A stretch of 64,000 bases of DNA from Amphiura filiformis (Eukaryota > Echinodermata > Ophiuroidea > Amphilepidida > Amphiuridae). The stretch is taken from the NCBI RefSeq assembly GCF_039555335.1, contig NC_092628.1, positions 38,524,965-38,588,964 on the forward strand, given 5' to 3'. How positions within the stretch are numbered: the stretch's first letter is position 1; each line of letters begins with the position of its first letter. Below the pieces are notes generated by a model, which was not told the origin of the DNA, ran no database searches, and saw only the letters and a list, made by a program, of their open reading frames with translations. Made by a program: the position numbers and the translations under genes. Positions 20,122-32,100 of the stretch are shown here, in pieces.

Positions 20122-23100
20122 GTAAGTATGCCGTTTTATTGTATTTATCATGTCGAAATTATCTAGTCAAAATGTAAATTCGGTCGCGATTTGGATTTTG
20201 GGTTCCGAATTTTGCACCCTGGTCAACAAATATGTGGTGTGATCAAGCAAAATCAGTCTGAAGTCGGGCATATTCAATTTTCATTTTTCTACATGATTGT
20301 ATAAGGTATTTGTAAAGCTACATTTTGCAGAAAACCCCATAGAAATTGAACATTCCCATGATTCCAAAGAAAGATCGAACGTTACAGACTACAGTTGATC
20401 TTCACTTCAACTTGAAATGTTATTTTTCCAAAACAAAAGACAGCAATTTAACTTAAGAAATTTCTTTTCCCAAACAAATGCTGTATCTGAAAATCAATAT
20501 TTCCGACTTCTGACTGATTTTGCTTGATCACATCACAAATGATTACTTGAGAAGTCTAGCCAAGAATTTGCTCAACGATAGCTTCACATTCTGACCATTG
20601 CATTCAAAATCTAGTCGGATTCGCTGTTAAGCACGACACCGTGTAAGCAATGGAAGTTAAGAAGTAAACACAGCCGATCACGACAGGCGATTGCATCAAA
20701 AATGTTGCTAAAATTACACTTCAGCAAAATTTTAGATTGTCCAAAATAGGCAAATCTTGCTCAAAAGATACAGTTGACTCATCAAAATAACTTTCGTCCA
20801 AATTTCAACATTAACAGAATAAATAACCCCCGGTGCAAAAAATTGCACCGCTGTCCGACCAAAAAATGATAGCAAAGCACTCTAGTATTGAATGCATATT
20901 GTGTGATTGTGTGCAAATTCCAAGCTAGAGTTCATGAGTAAGGGAAATCATCAGATGTGTCATTTATCAGTAGTAGTACTAGTAGTGTAGTGCATTTTCG
21001 TTTTATTGTGTTAGATAAAGTGCGATCTTTTATTTAGACCACCCGAGCTATGTTACGGTTAAAATTACAAATTTATCAAATTAAAATAAAGGTTAGACAT
21101 GTTTTTGGCTATACAAACATGCCTTTATTTCATCATACAAGCTTTAGTTTGTTCCAAAATCCATGTTTTTGTTGCTATTTAGGGGTCAGTGACACAAAGA
21201 TGTAACTCCGTTGGCCATTCTGAGGAAAATGAGTTTAAAGACAATGGTCCACATTGACTTATGTAGTTAAATCTATGTTTCACTTGCCATTGATTTCAAT
21301 GGGGTGCTAAATGGAGTTACTTCTATATGTGGCTGGACGCGGCGAATGAGCCGTAAACTCGGCAAACTTCATTTCGAGCTACAGGTGAAAATATATGCAA
21401 ATCTCGTATTTTGGCGAAGTTGAGATTTTTGCAGATTTGAAATGTTTTTAAAAGCTTTCTTCTAAACACATACAAAGTTTTATTTTAAAGAGATAAGTGG
21501 AAATATGAAACAATCCACATTTTCTGAAGCCCATCTGATGAACGGTCATTTTGCTTCCATAACTTTGAACGCGTTTTTCTCGGTTTCGCGTTTTGATTCA
21601 TGACAACCTATAACAAGCCATAACTTCGCTTCTGATTGTCATATGAAGTTCATTGAGGTGTCATTTTAATCCCTGAAACATGCTCTTTGCAAATATGTAA
21701 AAAGGTAAAAATAACCAGAGAGGGACTTTACGGCTTATTCGAGGTGTCCAGGCACATATGTTTATTTGAAAGTGCTTAATCCTAATTTTTCTGAAAATTT
21801 GATTTCAAAATCTCATTTTCGTAAAAAATGGAGTTACGTGTCAATGACCCGTCGATATGTGTATTCAAATTATCTCTCCTCTTCCACTTATGAACTTGAT
21901 GAATAATATCACTCTATTCATGATCATAACGCCAAAAAAAAAGTTGTTGTTTTTTTGCCCAAAAGAGACAATTTTTCCCCATGGGCATTTCCACCCATTT
22001 TCATCTTACAGCGTTACTAAAGCTATTGAGCATTAGATGTGGTGTTTAGTTGATTGTACACTCAAAATATTTCTTAGAAATTGTTATTTCACTTTTGGGA
22101 GAGAAAACATGCAAAACTTATGAACTTTTATGAGTTTTTTTGGGTCAGTCGGAAAGGGCAAACACTTCTTTTTGGCCTCATGACAGACATACAAATGTAG
22201 TCATAGTGGTTGTGTTGCAATTTATAATACAGTCCAACCTCTCTTATCCAGACCTCTTTTATATGGATCTCTCTGTTATCCGGCTGTGAAATCTTCACAG
22301 GAAAACATGTTTTTGATGATTTAACACCTTAATTCCATGCTCTGAATGCTTAGAATGACATATCTATGTTGCATTTAAGGGCTGGGGTATGAACGTTTGG
22401 ACAGTATTTATTTTGGGACATTAGAGCACATCAGACATATCGAATTGCATTCTGAATACGGAGAATGTCATTCTGATATCAAATAATTTTGATTTTTTGA
22501 AATTCGCAATTTAATACACATTTTATGGCAAATCATTAAAATTGATATTTTGATATGTAACAGTACTTGAAGTAAACTTTATAAATCTGATGATTTATAC
22601 TTAAAAGTATGTAGGTGGGATGAAAAGCCGACGATCAATTGAAAATTTTGACCTTTCAGTATTGAAGATATGGATTTTTTTTTCCAAAACACCAAAAAAA
22701 AAATAGGTCTTTTTGGGAAAAAATCCATATCTTCAATATGAAAGGTCAAAATTTTCAACTGACCGTCGGCTTTTCCTCCCAGCTACATACACTTTAAGAA
22801 TATATCATTAGATTTATATAATTTACTTCGAGGACTTTTATATATCAAAAATTGGAAAAATATCAAATTTTTATAATTTGTCATAAAATTTGTATTATAT
22901 TGTGATTTTCAAAAATGAAAATTATTTGATATCAGAAAGACATGCTTCAGATTCAGAATGCAATTCGATAGGTCTGAGGTGCTCTCATGTCCCACAAAAA
23001 TACTGTCAAAACGTAATAAACGCTCATTCTAGATCCCTTAAGCCATCTTTTAGTGTTTATTACCCCATGTTAAAACAATATTTTGTTGTCACAATTTCAG

Positions 23101-26100
23101 TACTTGGGACATTCAATGCAGAATTACATGTAATTCACTTATCTGGATTTTTCACTTTTCCAGACAGTGCTTAGTCCCATCATGGCCGGATAAGAGAGGT
23201 TGGACTGTAAATAATCATTTTCAGTGGGGGATACATGGCCTCTTTAATGGCAGTGGAAGTAAATTCTTGATTTTAAACCTGAAACTAATATCAGTTTTGT
23301 TTCATTTTTTTTGCAGGAAAAGAAGCCAGAAAAAGGGAACTAAAAAAGGTAATTAAGCATGTGTTCATTGTGTCACAGTAGCACTAGGTAATTTTTGTTG
23401 AACTTGAGTGTTATAGCAGGAGCCATCAGTTGGTGAGCGCAATGCATTCTCTAAATTCAGTAAATTTCCTTTGTCAGCCGTGTAATTGAATGGGTTTATT
23501 TTGAAATTTTAAAATGCTTAAAATATCACAAACAAGGAGGCCTAAGTTAATAAATAATATTATTACAAGCTAAAACCGTTGGGGTTCGATAATGAACCCC
23601 ACAAAACTAACCTTCAAATTAATTAAATACAGTAAAATTTGATTATTACTGGGTGAGAGTCGCCAAAATTCGCCGTGTTGGTTAGGCTTTGATCACTCAG
23701 TGTGTAAATTGAATGGGGCGTACCAGTGATCACGGCAGCTGCGAAATTCAGATCCGATTTACTTCCGTATTCCGATTGTATGGAAAGTGCATACTGCATA
23801 TGGCTGAGCAGTTTTGCCGTCTCTCTCTATCATGTCATCCGCGGCCTGGAGCCATATAGTTCTCCCCGTTTTAGCCATAACTGAAAATTGCAGTGTATCA
23901 AGTAATAATGATCCTCAGGAAGGGAGCCAATTATCATACTTATTTTTCCATAGTTCTTGCAGTTCTTGAGTTAAGTCCAATAATATAATAATAATAAGGG
24001 TTTGTACATTCCCCCTTCCGAGAAAAATCATGCACATGGGGCGGAAATTACACCACTTATATTGAGCCTAGGGATCTTCTTATTATGCATTAATAATAAA
24101 GTCAGCCATTCCCTCATTTATGAAGTGCTTTATCCTCATATTCTTATTTTACATTTACAGAACAAAAAGCAGCGTATGATGGTTCGTGCAGCAGTATTGA
24201 AAACCAAAGATCCTATCCAACTCATCCATGATCTGGAGTTGTTGGATGAATTAGGTATGGTAAACTTGATTATCTTTAGCTTTTGTAGTCTTGAGTATGA
24301 TACAGTATCACCAAAAAAATTTTGTACACCTTGCATGCGAGCTAATAAGATACTCATGGACTATTGTATGTCTCCTTCCCAGCTGTTTATTATAGACATA
24401 GAAATGATGACATTAAATGAAACTCACAATAACTTTAAAAGAATTAATGCGTTTTCTGTGGGATTTTTTTTAGCTGCGGGTAGCAGCTCTATAAGTCACC
24501 ATGTCTCTCCGTTAGTCCGTTAGTCTGTTAGTCCGTTAGTCCGTCCGTCCGTTAGTAACAAACGCTAAAAGATGCTGTTACGTCAACATCGTTTGTCGCA
24601 TGGCTATGGTACTTGTTGAGGGGGGAGGGCCTATACCGCCCCATACTGGAAAAGAGTTTCATCCCGAAATATGCTAATTAGGTCATTAAAGGGCATTACA
24701 CGATTTTCAACAATTTCTAAAAAATGCTGTTACGTCAACGTCGTTTGTCGCATGGCTATGGTACTTGGTGAGGGGGAAGGCAGGTACCGGCCCCATACTG
24801 GAAAAGAGTTTCGTCCAGAAATATGCTAATTAGGTCATTAAAGGGGCATTACACGATTTTCAACAATTTCCGCTTGTCGCATGGCTATGGTACTTGGTGA
24901 GGGGGAAGGCAGGTACCGCCCCATACTGGAAAAGAGTTTCATCCAGAAATATGCTAATTAGGTCATTAAAGGGCATTACACGATTTTCAACAATTTCTAA
25001 AAATGCTGTTACGTCAACATCGCTTGTCGCATAGCTATGGTACTACTTGGTGAGGGAGAGGGCCTATAGGGCAATTAAGGGAAAAGTGGGGAACATGAGG
25101 GAAATTGGGGGGAATGGGAGAAATTAAGGGCAATTTTGGGGGAATTAAGGGAAATTCAGGTGAATTAATTGATTTTGTGGGCAATTAAGGGAAATTGAGG
25201 GAAATTTGGGAAAATAGAGGGAATTTAAGGGAAATTTGGGAAAATGAGGGGAAATTGAGGGAGAATTGGGAACATTGAGGGAAGTTAAGGGAAATTGAAG
25301 AGAATTAAGGGAAATTGAGGGAAATTCAGGTGAATTAAGGGAAATTGACAAGAATTAAGGGAAATTTGGGAAAATAGAGGGCAGTTAAGGGAAATTTGGG
25401 AAAATGAGGGAAATTGAGGGAAATTGGGAACATTGAGGGAAGTTAAGGGAAATTGAAGAGAATTAAGGAAATTCTGGTGAATTAAGGAAATTGACAAGAA
25501 TTAAGGGAAATTAGGGATTTAACACTTGATGTCAAGGCGCTTTTTTCCCGAAAATCGTGTGGACATCAAAAGTGTCCGAAATCGGTTTCCGAACACTTTC
25601 GATGTCAAGACGCTTTTTTCCCGAAAATCGTTTGGACATCAAAAGTGTCCGAAATTGGTTTCCGAACACTTTTGATGTCAAGACGCTTTTTCCCGAAAAT
25701 CGTTTGACATCAAAAGTGTCCGAAATCGGTTTCGAACACTTTCGATGTCAAGACGCTTTCTTCCGAAAATCGTTTGGACATCAAACGTGTCCGAAATCGG
25801 TTTCCGAACACTTTCGATGTCAAGACGCTTTCTTTCCGAAAATCGTTTGGACATCAAAAGTGTCCGAAATCGGTTTCCGAACACTTTTGATGTCAAGATG
25901 CTTTTTCCCGAAAATCGTTTGGACATCAAAAGTGTCCGAAATCGGTTTCGAACACTTTCGATGTCAAGACGCTTTCTTTCGAAAATCGTTTGGACATCAA
26001 AAGTGTCTGAAATCGGTTTCAGAACAATTTTGATGTCAAGACGCTTTTTCCCGAAAATCGTTTGGACATCAAAAGTGTCCGAAATCGGTTTCGAACACTT

Positions 26101-29100
26101 TTGACGCTGCCGCTTTTTCCCGAAAATCGTTTGGACATCAAAAGTGTCCGAATCGGTGTCCGAACACTTTTCGATGTCAAGACGCTTTTTCCCCGAAAAT
26201 TGTTTGGAAATCAAAAGTGTCCGAAATCGGTTTCCGAACACTTTTGATGTCAAGACGCTTTTTCCCAGAAAATCGTTTGGACATCAAAAGTGTCCAAAAT
26301 TGGTTTCCGAACACAATTTTTCAAATTTTGATTTTTTTTTTGGTGTGGATGGAAATACCCTTTCTGGCATTATTTTAAGATGAGCGCCCTCAAAGGTTAA
26401 GCTCACAGAGGGGTTACAGGTCAAAATAGGGGTCAAACTTGAACCTGCTTCAAAGACACCAACACTGCAAAATTGAATTCCTTGTCCCGCAGCGACCGCT
26501 ACGGATCCGACGGTACTTGTTTTTTTATAAAAAGGAGAACTATGGGAGCACATTTTAATTCATTTCTGCACAAGTTTGCCTTTCATTACACTGTCTGATG
26601 ACAGTAATGTTCACCATGTGTATTTTTGTACTTATGGCCAAGTGGATCTTCACCTTGGTACTGTGTGGCTTCTCAGTAGGAACTGGGTACTGATTTGGCT
26701 GGTTTTCAATTAATTGATTTTTCCATGCTGCCAAAATCTGTCCTCAAAAATCTTATTATTTCAAAAGATTTTTTGTCTATGTCTTTAGATATCATCAGTG
26801 AGGTGGAACACCAAGTTTTTCCACACTCTGTACTCTATCGCCTCATAGAACACTGGCTCTTAATGACAACTGTTTAAGACCTTTTTTTTATTAGGAACAG
26901 TCCATCAGTCCAAAGGGTCATTAGTCAAAAAAGGGTTGCAGTAAAGGGTACAGGATAGTTTATGTTAAGATTAAGGTTAGGGATAAGGTTATGTTTAACA
27001 TTAGGGTTAGTGTTGAGAATGTGGAGGTAAGGGTGGGGGGTAAGTGTTAGAATTAGAGTTATGGTTAAGTTTTGGGTTACAGTTTGGATTAGGAATAGGG
27101 CTTAGGTTATAGGTTAGGATTAGGATTTATAACTAGGTTTCCTGACTAATGACCCTTTGGACTATTGACCTGTAACCATTTTATTTACATGCTGACAAAA
27201 TTGTTAACTTTAATATTTCATGCTTTTTCCACATAAAAGAACTGAATCCAGAAACCAAGACTGAATTGAATGAGAAAGTACTGAAAGATAAGAGGAAGAA
27301 GATCAAGGAGACATATGAGCGAGTCCTCAGACTGTATGTAAGTATGCATTATTGATCCTTGACTGTGGTATGGCATTAGCCAGTGTAGCAAACTTACTGT
27401 TAAAGGTGTTCAGTTCTAAGAACCACCAGAGGTACCCCAGTGGTACTTCTTTTATTGAGGTAGTAGCTATATAGGTATGGTTGAATCGAATACTAGAAAT
27501 AAAATAAGCAACTTACGTGCTACAGGTAGTAGCTGTTATTGACAGAATGTGCACCCAGCCTCATTTTAATATATCATCAGAATATTCTTTTCTACAAAAT
27601 ATATGTTTATAGTGTTACTTACATTGAGTTATCAATATCATCAAGCCCTAGTAAATAATATGTCAAGCTAATTTTGCCAATTAAATGATTATGAAATTCA
27701 TTTTCCCCATGCCTTAAATAATTGCATAAGAGTTATACAATCCAATATGGCAATGTCTCATAGTATTACACACAGAACTGTATGGAGTCTTACCTCTCCG
27801 ATCAAATCACCTCATGTAATTCAAGTCATATGTAGTACCCACTAACACCCCCCAACAAGAGCAGCAAGGTTGTAACAAGTCACCAACAATTTGCTTGAGT
27901 CAGGTCATTCAGCCTGTTTTTTAGCTCAAGTCAAGCCAAGTCACCAGTCAATGGGATTGAGTCCGCTGAATATCACTTGAGTCAGTCACCTCATTTTACC
28001 TAGAGTCACAAGTCATGAAGAGCAGTCATAAATCTAGTTTCATTTTGACCATAGCAGAGGCTATCATGTTTGCTTGTACATACCTAACAAAATGCAAAAG
28101 GAATGTACAAAACGACTTGTCTGCAAATGATCCTCCTTAAAGCTAAAACCCATGTGTATAACATTTTATGGTTTTCTAAAAGGATATGAATATTTATCAC
28201 TCCCTCTTTTAATCAGTGTTTGCCCTTCTGTATATGACAGGGACGTGAAGATCCAGATAGATACTTGGAATATAGAGGAATTGAAGCAGAATACGAGAAG
28301 AAAAGGAATGAGAAAATCAAAGAATATGGTGAGTCTATGAATAATTGGCCTTAACTCAAGTAAAATTTTGTAATTAAGGTTAAATGTTGCATCACATTTG
28401 AGTACTTGTTCCAGGTAACCTAATTAAACATTTACTTTGTTATTAAGCCATGGAATGGCATTTAAGATCAACTAGACTTTAAAATCATATTTGAGACTGA
28501 CGGTTTTACCTCATACCCAGGCTGCTGTTTCATGATGCCAGTTATTGCTTGGTAAGGTTTTGTGTTCACTGTAGAACTGCATACATGATGATGGTGATGA
28601 TGACAACAACAATGGAGATGGCGATAAAAGTGGCGATAACGATGACAACTGGGCTCTATAAATCGTATTATTTTCTTTACAATTTTATAAATTTTACACT
28701 TTATGCTTGTCTGATGCTGTAAATTGAAGCTCTCTTTATGTTGCAGCTCAATTTTCGTAAATATTCATAATTGTGTTTTGTGTTTGTATTTCAGAGGCCA
28801 TCCGTGATGCTCACCAGGTCAAAGTGGATTCCATCCCTCTACCAGAAACACCTGATGGTAAGTCGTTTTATCCAACAAGGACTTCATGTTACTTTTGTGT
28901 GTAATGCAATGGAAAATTGTTGTATTACACTTCTTTCGTGCTTCAAAATCTGAAAACATATACATAGCACATGATGAAATAATTTGGTTCTCTATTTTGC
29001 ATTCCATGAGCAACACATCACTAATATGATTCATTAAGTTTAATTTCTTTGATCAACGCAAAGCTGTTATGCTTAAAGGGACTAAGAATTTATTTAAAAT

Positions 29101-32100
29101 GTTTCTTAACAGTTCTGTTTTGCTCTTTCCCTTTCAGCTTTGATACCCTCCATGATTCCCTTACCGGCTGATATCCCATTGCCAGGAGCACAACCACCAT
29201 CTATACTCAAGAAAACATCAGCGTATGGGTGAGTTCAGGGGTATCGTAGATTAATAAACACATAGATTGAAATGTTCCATGCCTGTGCCCCTCTAAGCGT
29301 ACTTGAATGCAGTTGACACCGGTACAGTTAACAGTTAAAATACCTTCTTTTGTACACAGTTTATTAAGAACATATTCATCAAAGCTGAAAGTAATATTTT
29401 TTAAAGATTGCCATTTGCATGGCTATTATATATTGTGTGTTAGTGCAAGAAAATCATATAAACCATTGTGGTCATTTTGCAGAAGTGCTTTTGTGTATCG
29501 ATGTTGTTACGTATAGACCTTTTCATATCGAAGTTTTCCAAAGTGATGACCCAGTTTTTAAAAACGGGTCATCATTATACGCAGTTCTTGAGCGTGCACT
29601 TACGCCAGTTGTGCATTGCATTAATGCACGCAGTTGAGGAGCATTTATATGTATTTACGCGGGCGTGTAAAGACGCTCGCATCCATGTGATTATTTTGCG
29701 AACATTTCCGATGCTGATTCACACAATATGAATAGGTCCTTTTTTTCTTGTGAAGTAACTTAAAATATGTACATTTACCTCTATGTTCACATGATCCACC
29801 AAAAACTCAATTTTGACAAAATGGTACATACAACCTTCTTACACTTAACTGACAATTTGTTTAAGAAGAAGGTAAAACAAAAACTCTTTATTTTAAAAAG
29901 TTACTGATTGGAAAAATGAATTGTTGTAATACATACTGCTCACTGTGTGTAATCTCAGTTATGAAAGATTCAATCTGATGTGATCAAGCAAAGGGATTTG
30001 AATGTTTTGAAAATCAATTTTTGGTATATGACCAAAGCCAATCATGCTGGGCCTTTTATTCTCTATCAAGAACAACATTACTGTCAGCAACTGGTGTAAT
30101 TTGATGTTGTTTTCATCCACAAAAAAGTAGTGTTTACAATTTAAAAATTAAAGAAAGCCAGATTGTAATATGATCATGGTGTTACATTTCTTATTTGTAC
30201 CTATCCATTTCATGTTTTATACCATATTTAAAAACATTGTCACCATTTTGATATTATTTTTTTCATTCTCAGAGGAGCTCCTGGTCAGTTGAAGCCTCCT
30301 CCAGGCCCACCCCCAGGACTACCACCAGGCCTTCCATATGGCCCTCCAGCAGGCAAGAAACCACCAGGTCCTCCACCAGGTCTGCCTCCTTACGTGTTGG
30401 CAAGTATGCAGCCACCTGTATCGCCTCCTCATTGGTCTCAAGATGAGGACGAGGAGGAGGAAGAAAAGGATGAGAATATGGAAGTGAAAGATGATGAATA
30501 CACTGAGGATCAAGGTAAGCTCAAACTAAATAAAAGGTAATTAATTCCCTACAAGTTGTATTCCATGCTAGGTATGACCACATTTGCTTTTGTTTTAAAT
30601 GGAAACCATATTGAAACACATTGTAATTTGGAAGAGTTGGGAGTAATGTGGCTCTTTTCATCAGCATGGGAATTGTACCTCACCTGGTTAAGAAAAAAAA
30701 AGCAAGCAAAAAAACAAATAGCCTGAAGGGAATTGACATTAGGAAAGGGTGTGTAATGTGAGTCATGCAGTTGTGGATTGGAAAATTTACAGATTTGGGT
30801 CCTGATTATGGGACCGGATCTGTTTCATCAAGATCTTGTATATAATCCATTTGGATTCCTGGAGACAGTAGCGTCCATGTGTGTACACGCACAATCAGTG
30901 GTGGTGTATTATGTAGGTCACAGTTGCCTCACACCACATCGCATTCCCTCGGTCAGACATCCGGGAACATTGCAACCAGCTCGAGAAAGGGGGACTGCAC
31001 ATGCGCACACTGGTTTTACAAGGCTATTTCCCCTTTGTGATGTCAGCCCGACCAAGAGAATGCTGCAAATGCACTACCTGTGATCGCACATGTATCACAC
31101 ATGGATGCTACTGTTTCGAGAAATTTAGTATAGGCTGCCTGTTAATCCCTAAACATATTTTCAACTTATTAGTATATTGCTGAAGAATTTGAATTGTTTT
31201 GCATGGTGAAAGAGAAAATTTTTAAATTCTGAACACTAGTGAATAGTTAAAAATATATGCAGTGAATGAGAACCATAGACCATTGTCACTGGAAATTATT
31301 ACAGTTTAGAAGAAGTAGATTAGAAATATACCACTCACCATTGGTACAGTTATCACTTAACCCCTTAGACACTACCTGCCGATCTAACATTGCCTCTGAT
31401 TGGTCAATGACATGATATCTTCATCCTAATCACTAATCAGAATGAAGCTTTGCAAATAATTCACCCCAATTGTTTTGAGTTGTGAAATTATTCTAACAAT
31501 GTTGCTGATTGGTCCAATTGGTAATGAATACTTCTTTTGGCCAATCGGCAGGTAGTTCTCATGGGGTTAATTCTGCACAGGAATGAAATCCAATTCTTGC
31601 TGACAAATTTAATGCAAATCGTAAGATTTTCATCACTTTGCTGACCATATATTTATGGAACATTCATGGCGAATATGATTTAACCATTTATTTTCAAATT
31701 TTTACAGATATGGAAGATTCTGATGCCGACAAAGATGACAGTGACAAAGAGAGTGACAGAAGCGAGAAGATGAGTGAAGGAGAGGACAGCGACAGCGACC
31801 ATGGGGACATTGATGAACGAAAGAAAGATGTAGATGAAAGAAAAGGTGAGTTCACAAAGCTAACAAACATTAGACAAAAAACCAAGGCAAAGTTTGGCAG
31901 TGAGGAAGTGATGAAGTTTGCCATGGTGGCAAGGGGACAGCAGGAATTTAGCAATGATGATGATGAAGTTTGCCATGGTGGCAAGGGGACAGCAGGAATT
32001 TAGCAATGATGATGATGATGATGACTAGTGATAAAGACTAGTGACTAGTGATAAATCCTAGTTCATTGCACTATTCCAGTTATAATCTATCCACCCTCTA

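Noticed and set aside
25557-26253. Long overlapping open frames on both strands (158 and 191 codons)
   Set aside because: They are produced by the ~72-bp dyad minisatellite. The protein repeats simply follow the DNA units and continue in more than one frame.
24486-26312. CRISPR-like regular repeats
   Set aside because: These are head-to-tail minisatellites without unique spacers, in an animal nuclear intron.
26940-27130. Interstitial telomere array
   Set aside because: The GGTTAGG words are degenerate and lie between exact MITE termini, so they are MITE interior rather than telomeric TTAGGG repeats.
30778-31183. Two overlapping plus-strand frames in WBP11 intron 8
   Set aside because: No family resemblance, and the phase-matched exons on either side join directly without them.
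31846-32003. Possible extension of WBP11 exon 9
   Set aside because: A good GTGAGT donor at 31846, exact phase to exon 10 and agreement with vertebrate WBP11 all favour the shorter exon. The extension is mostly a 54-bp tandem duplication.
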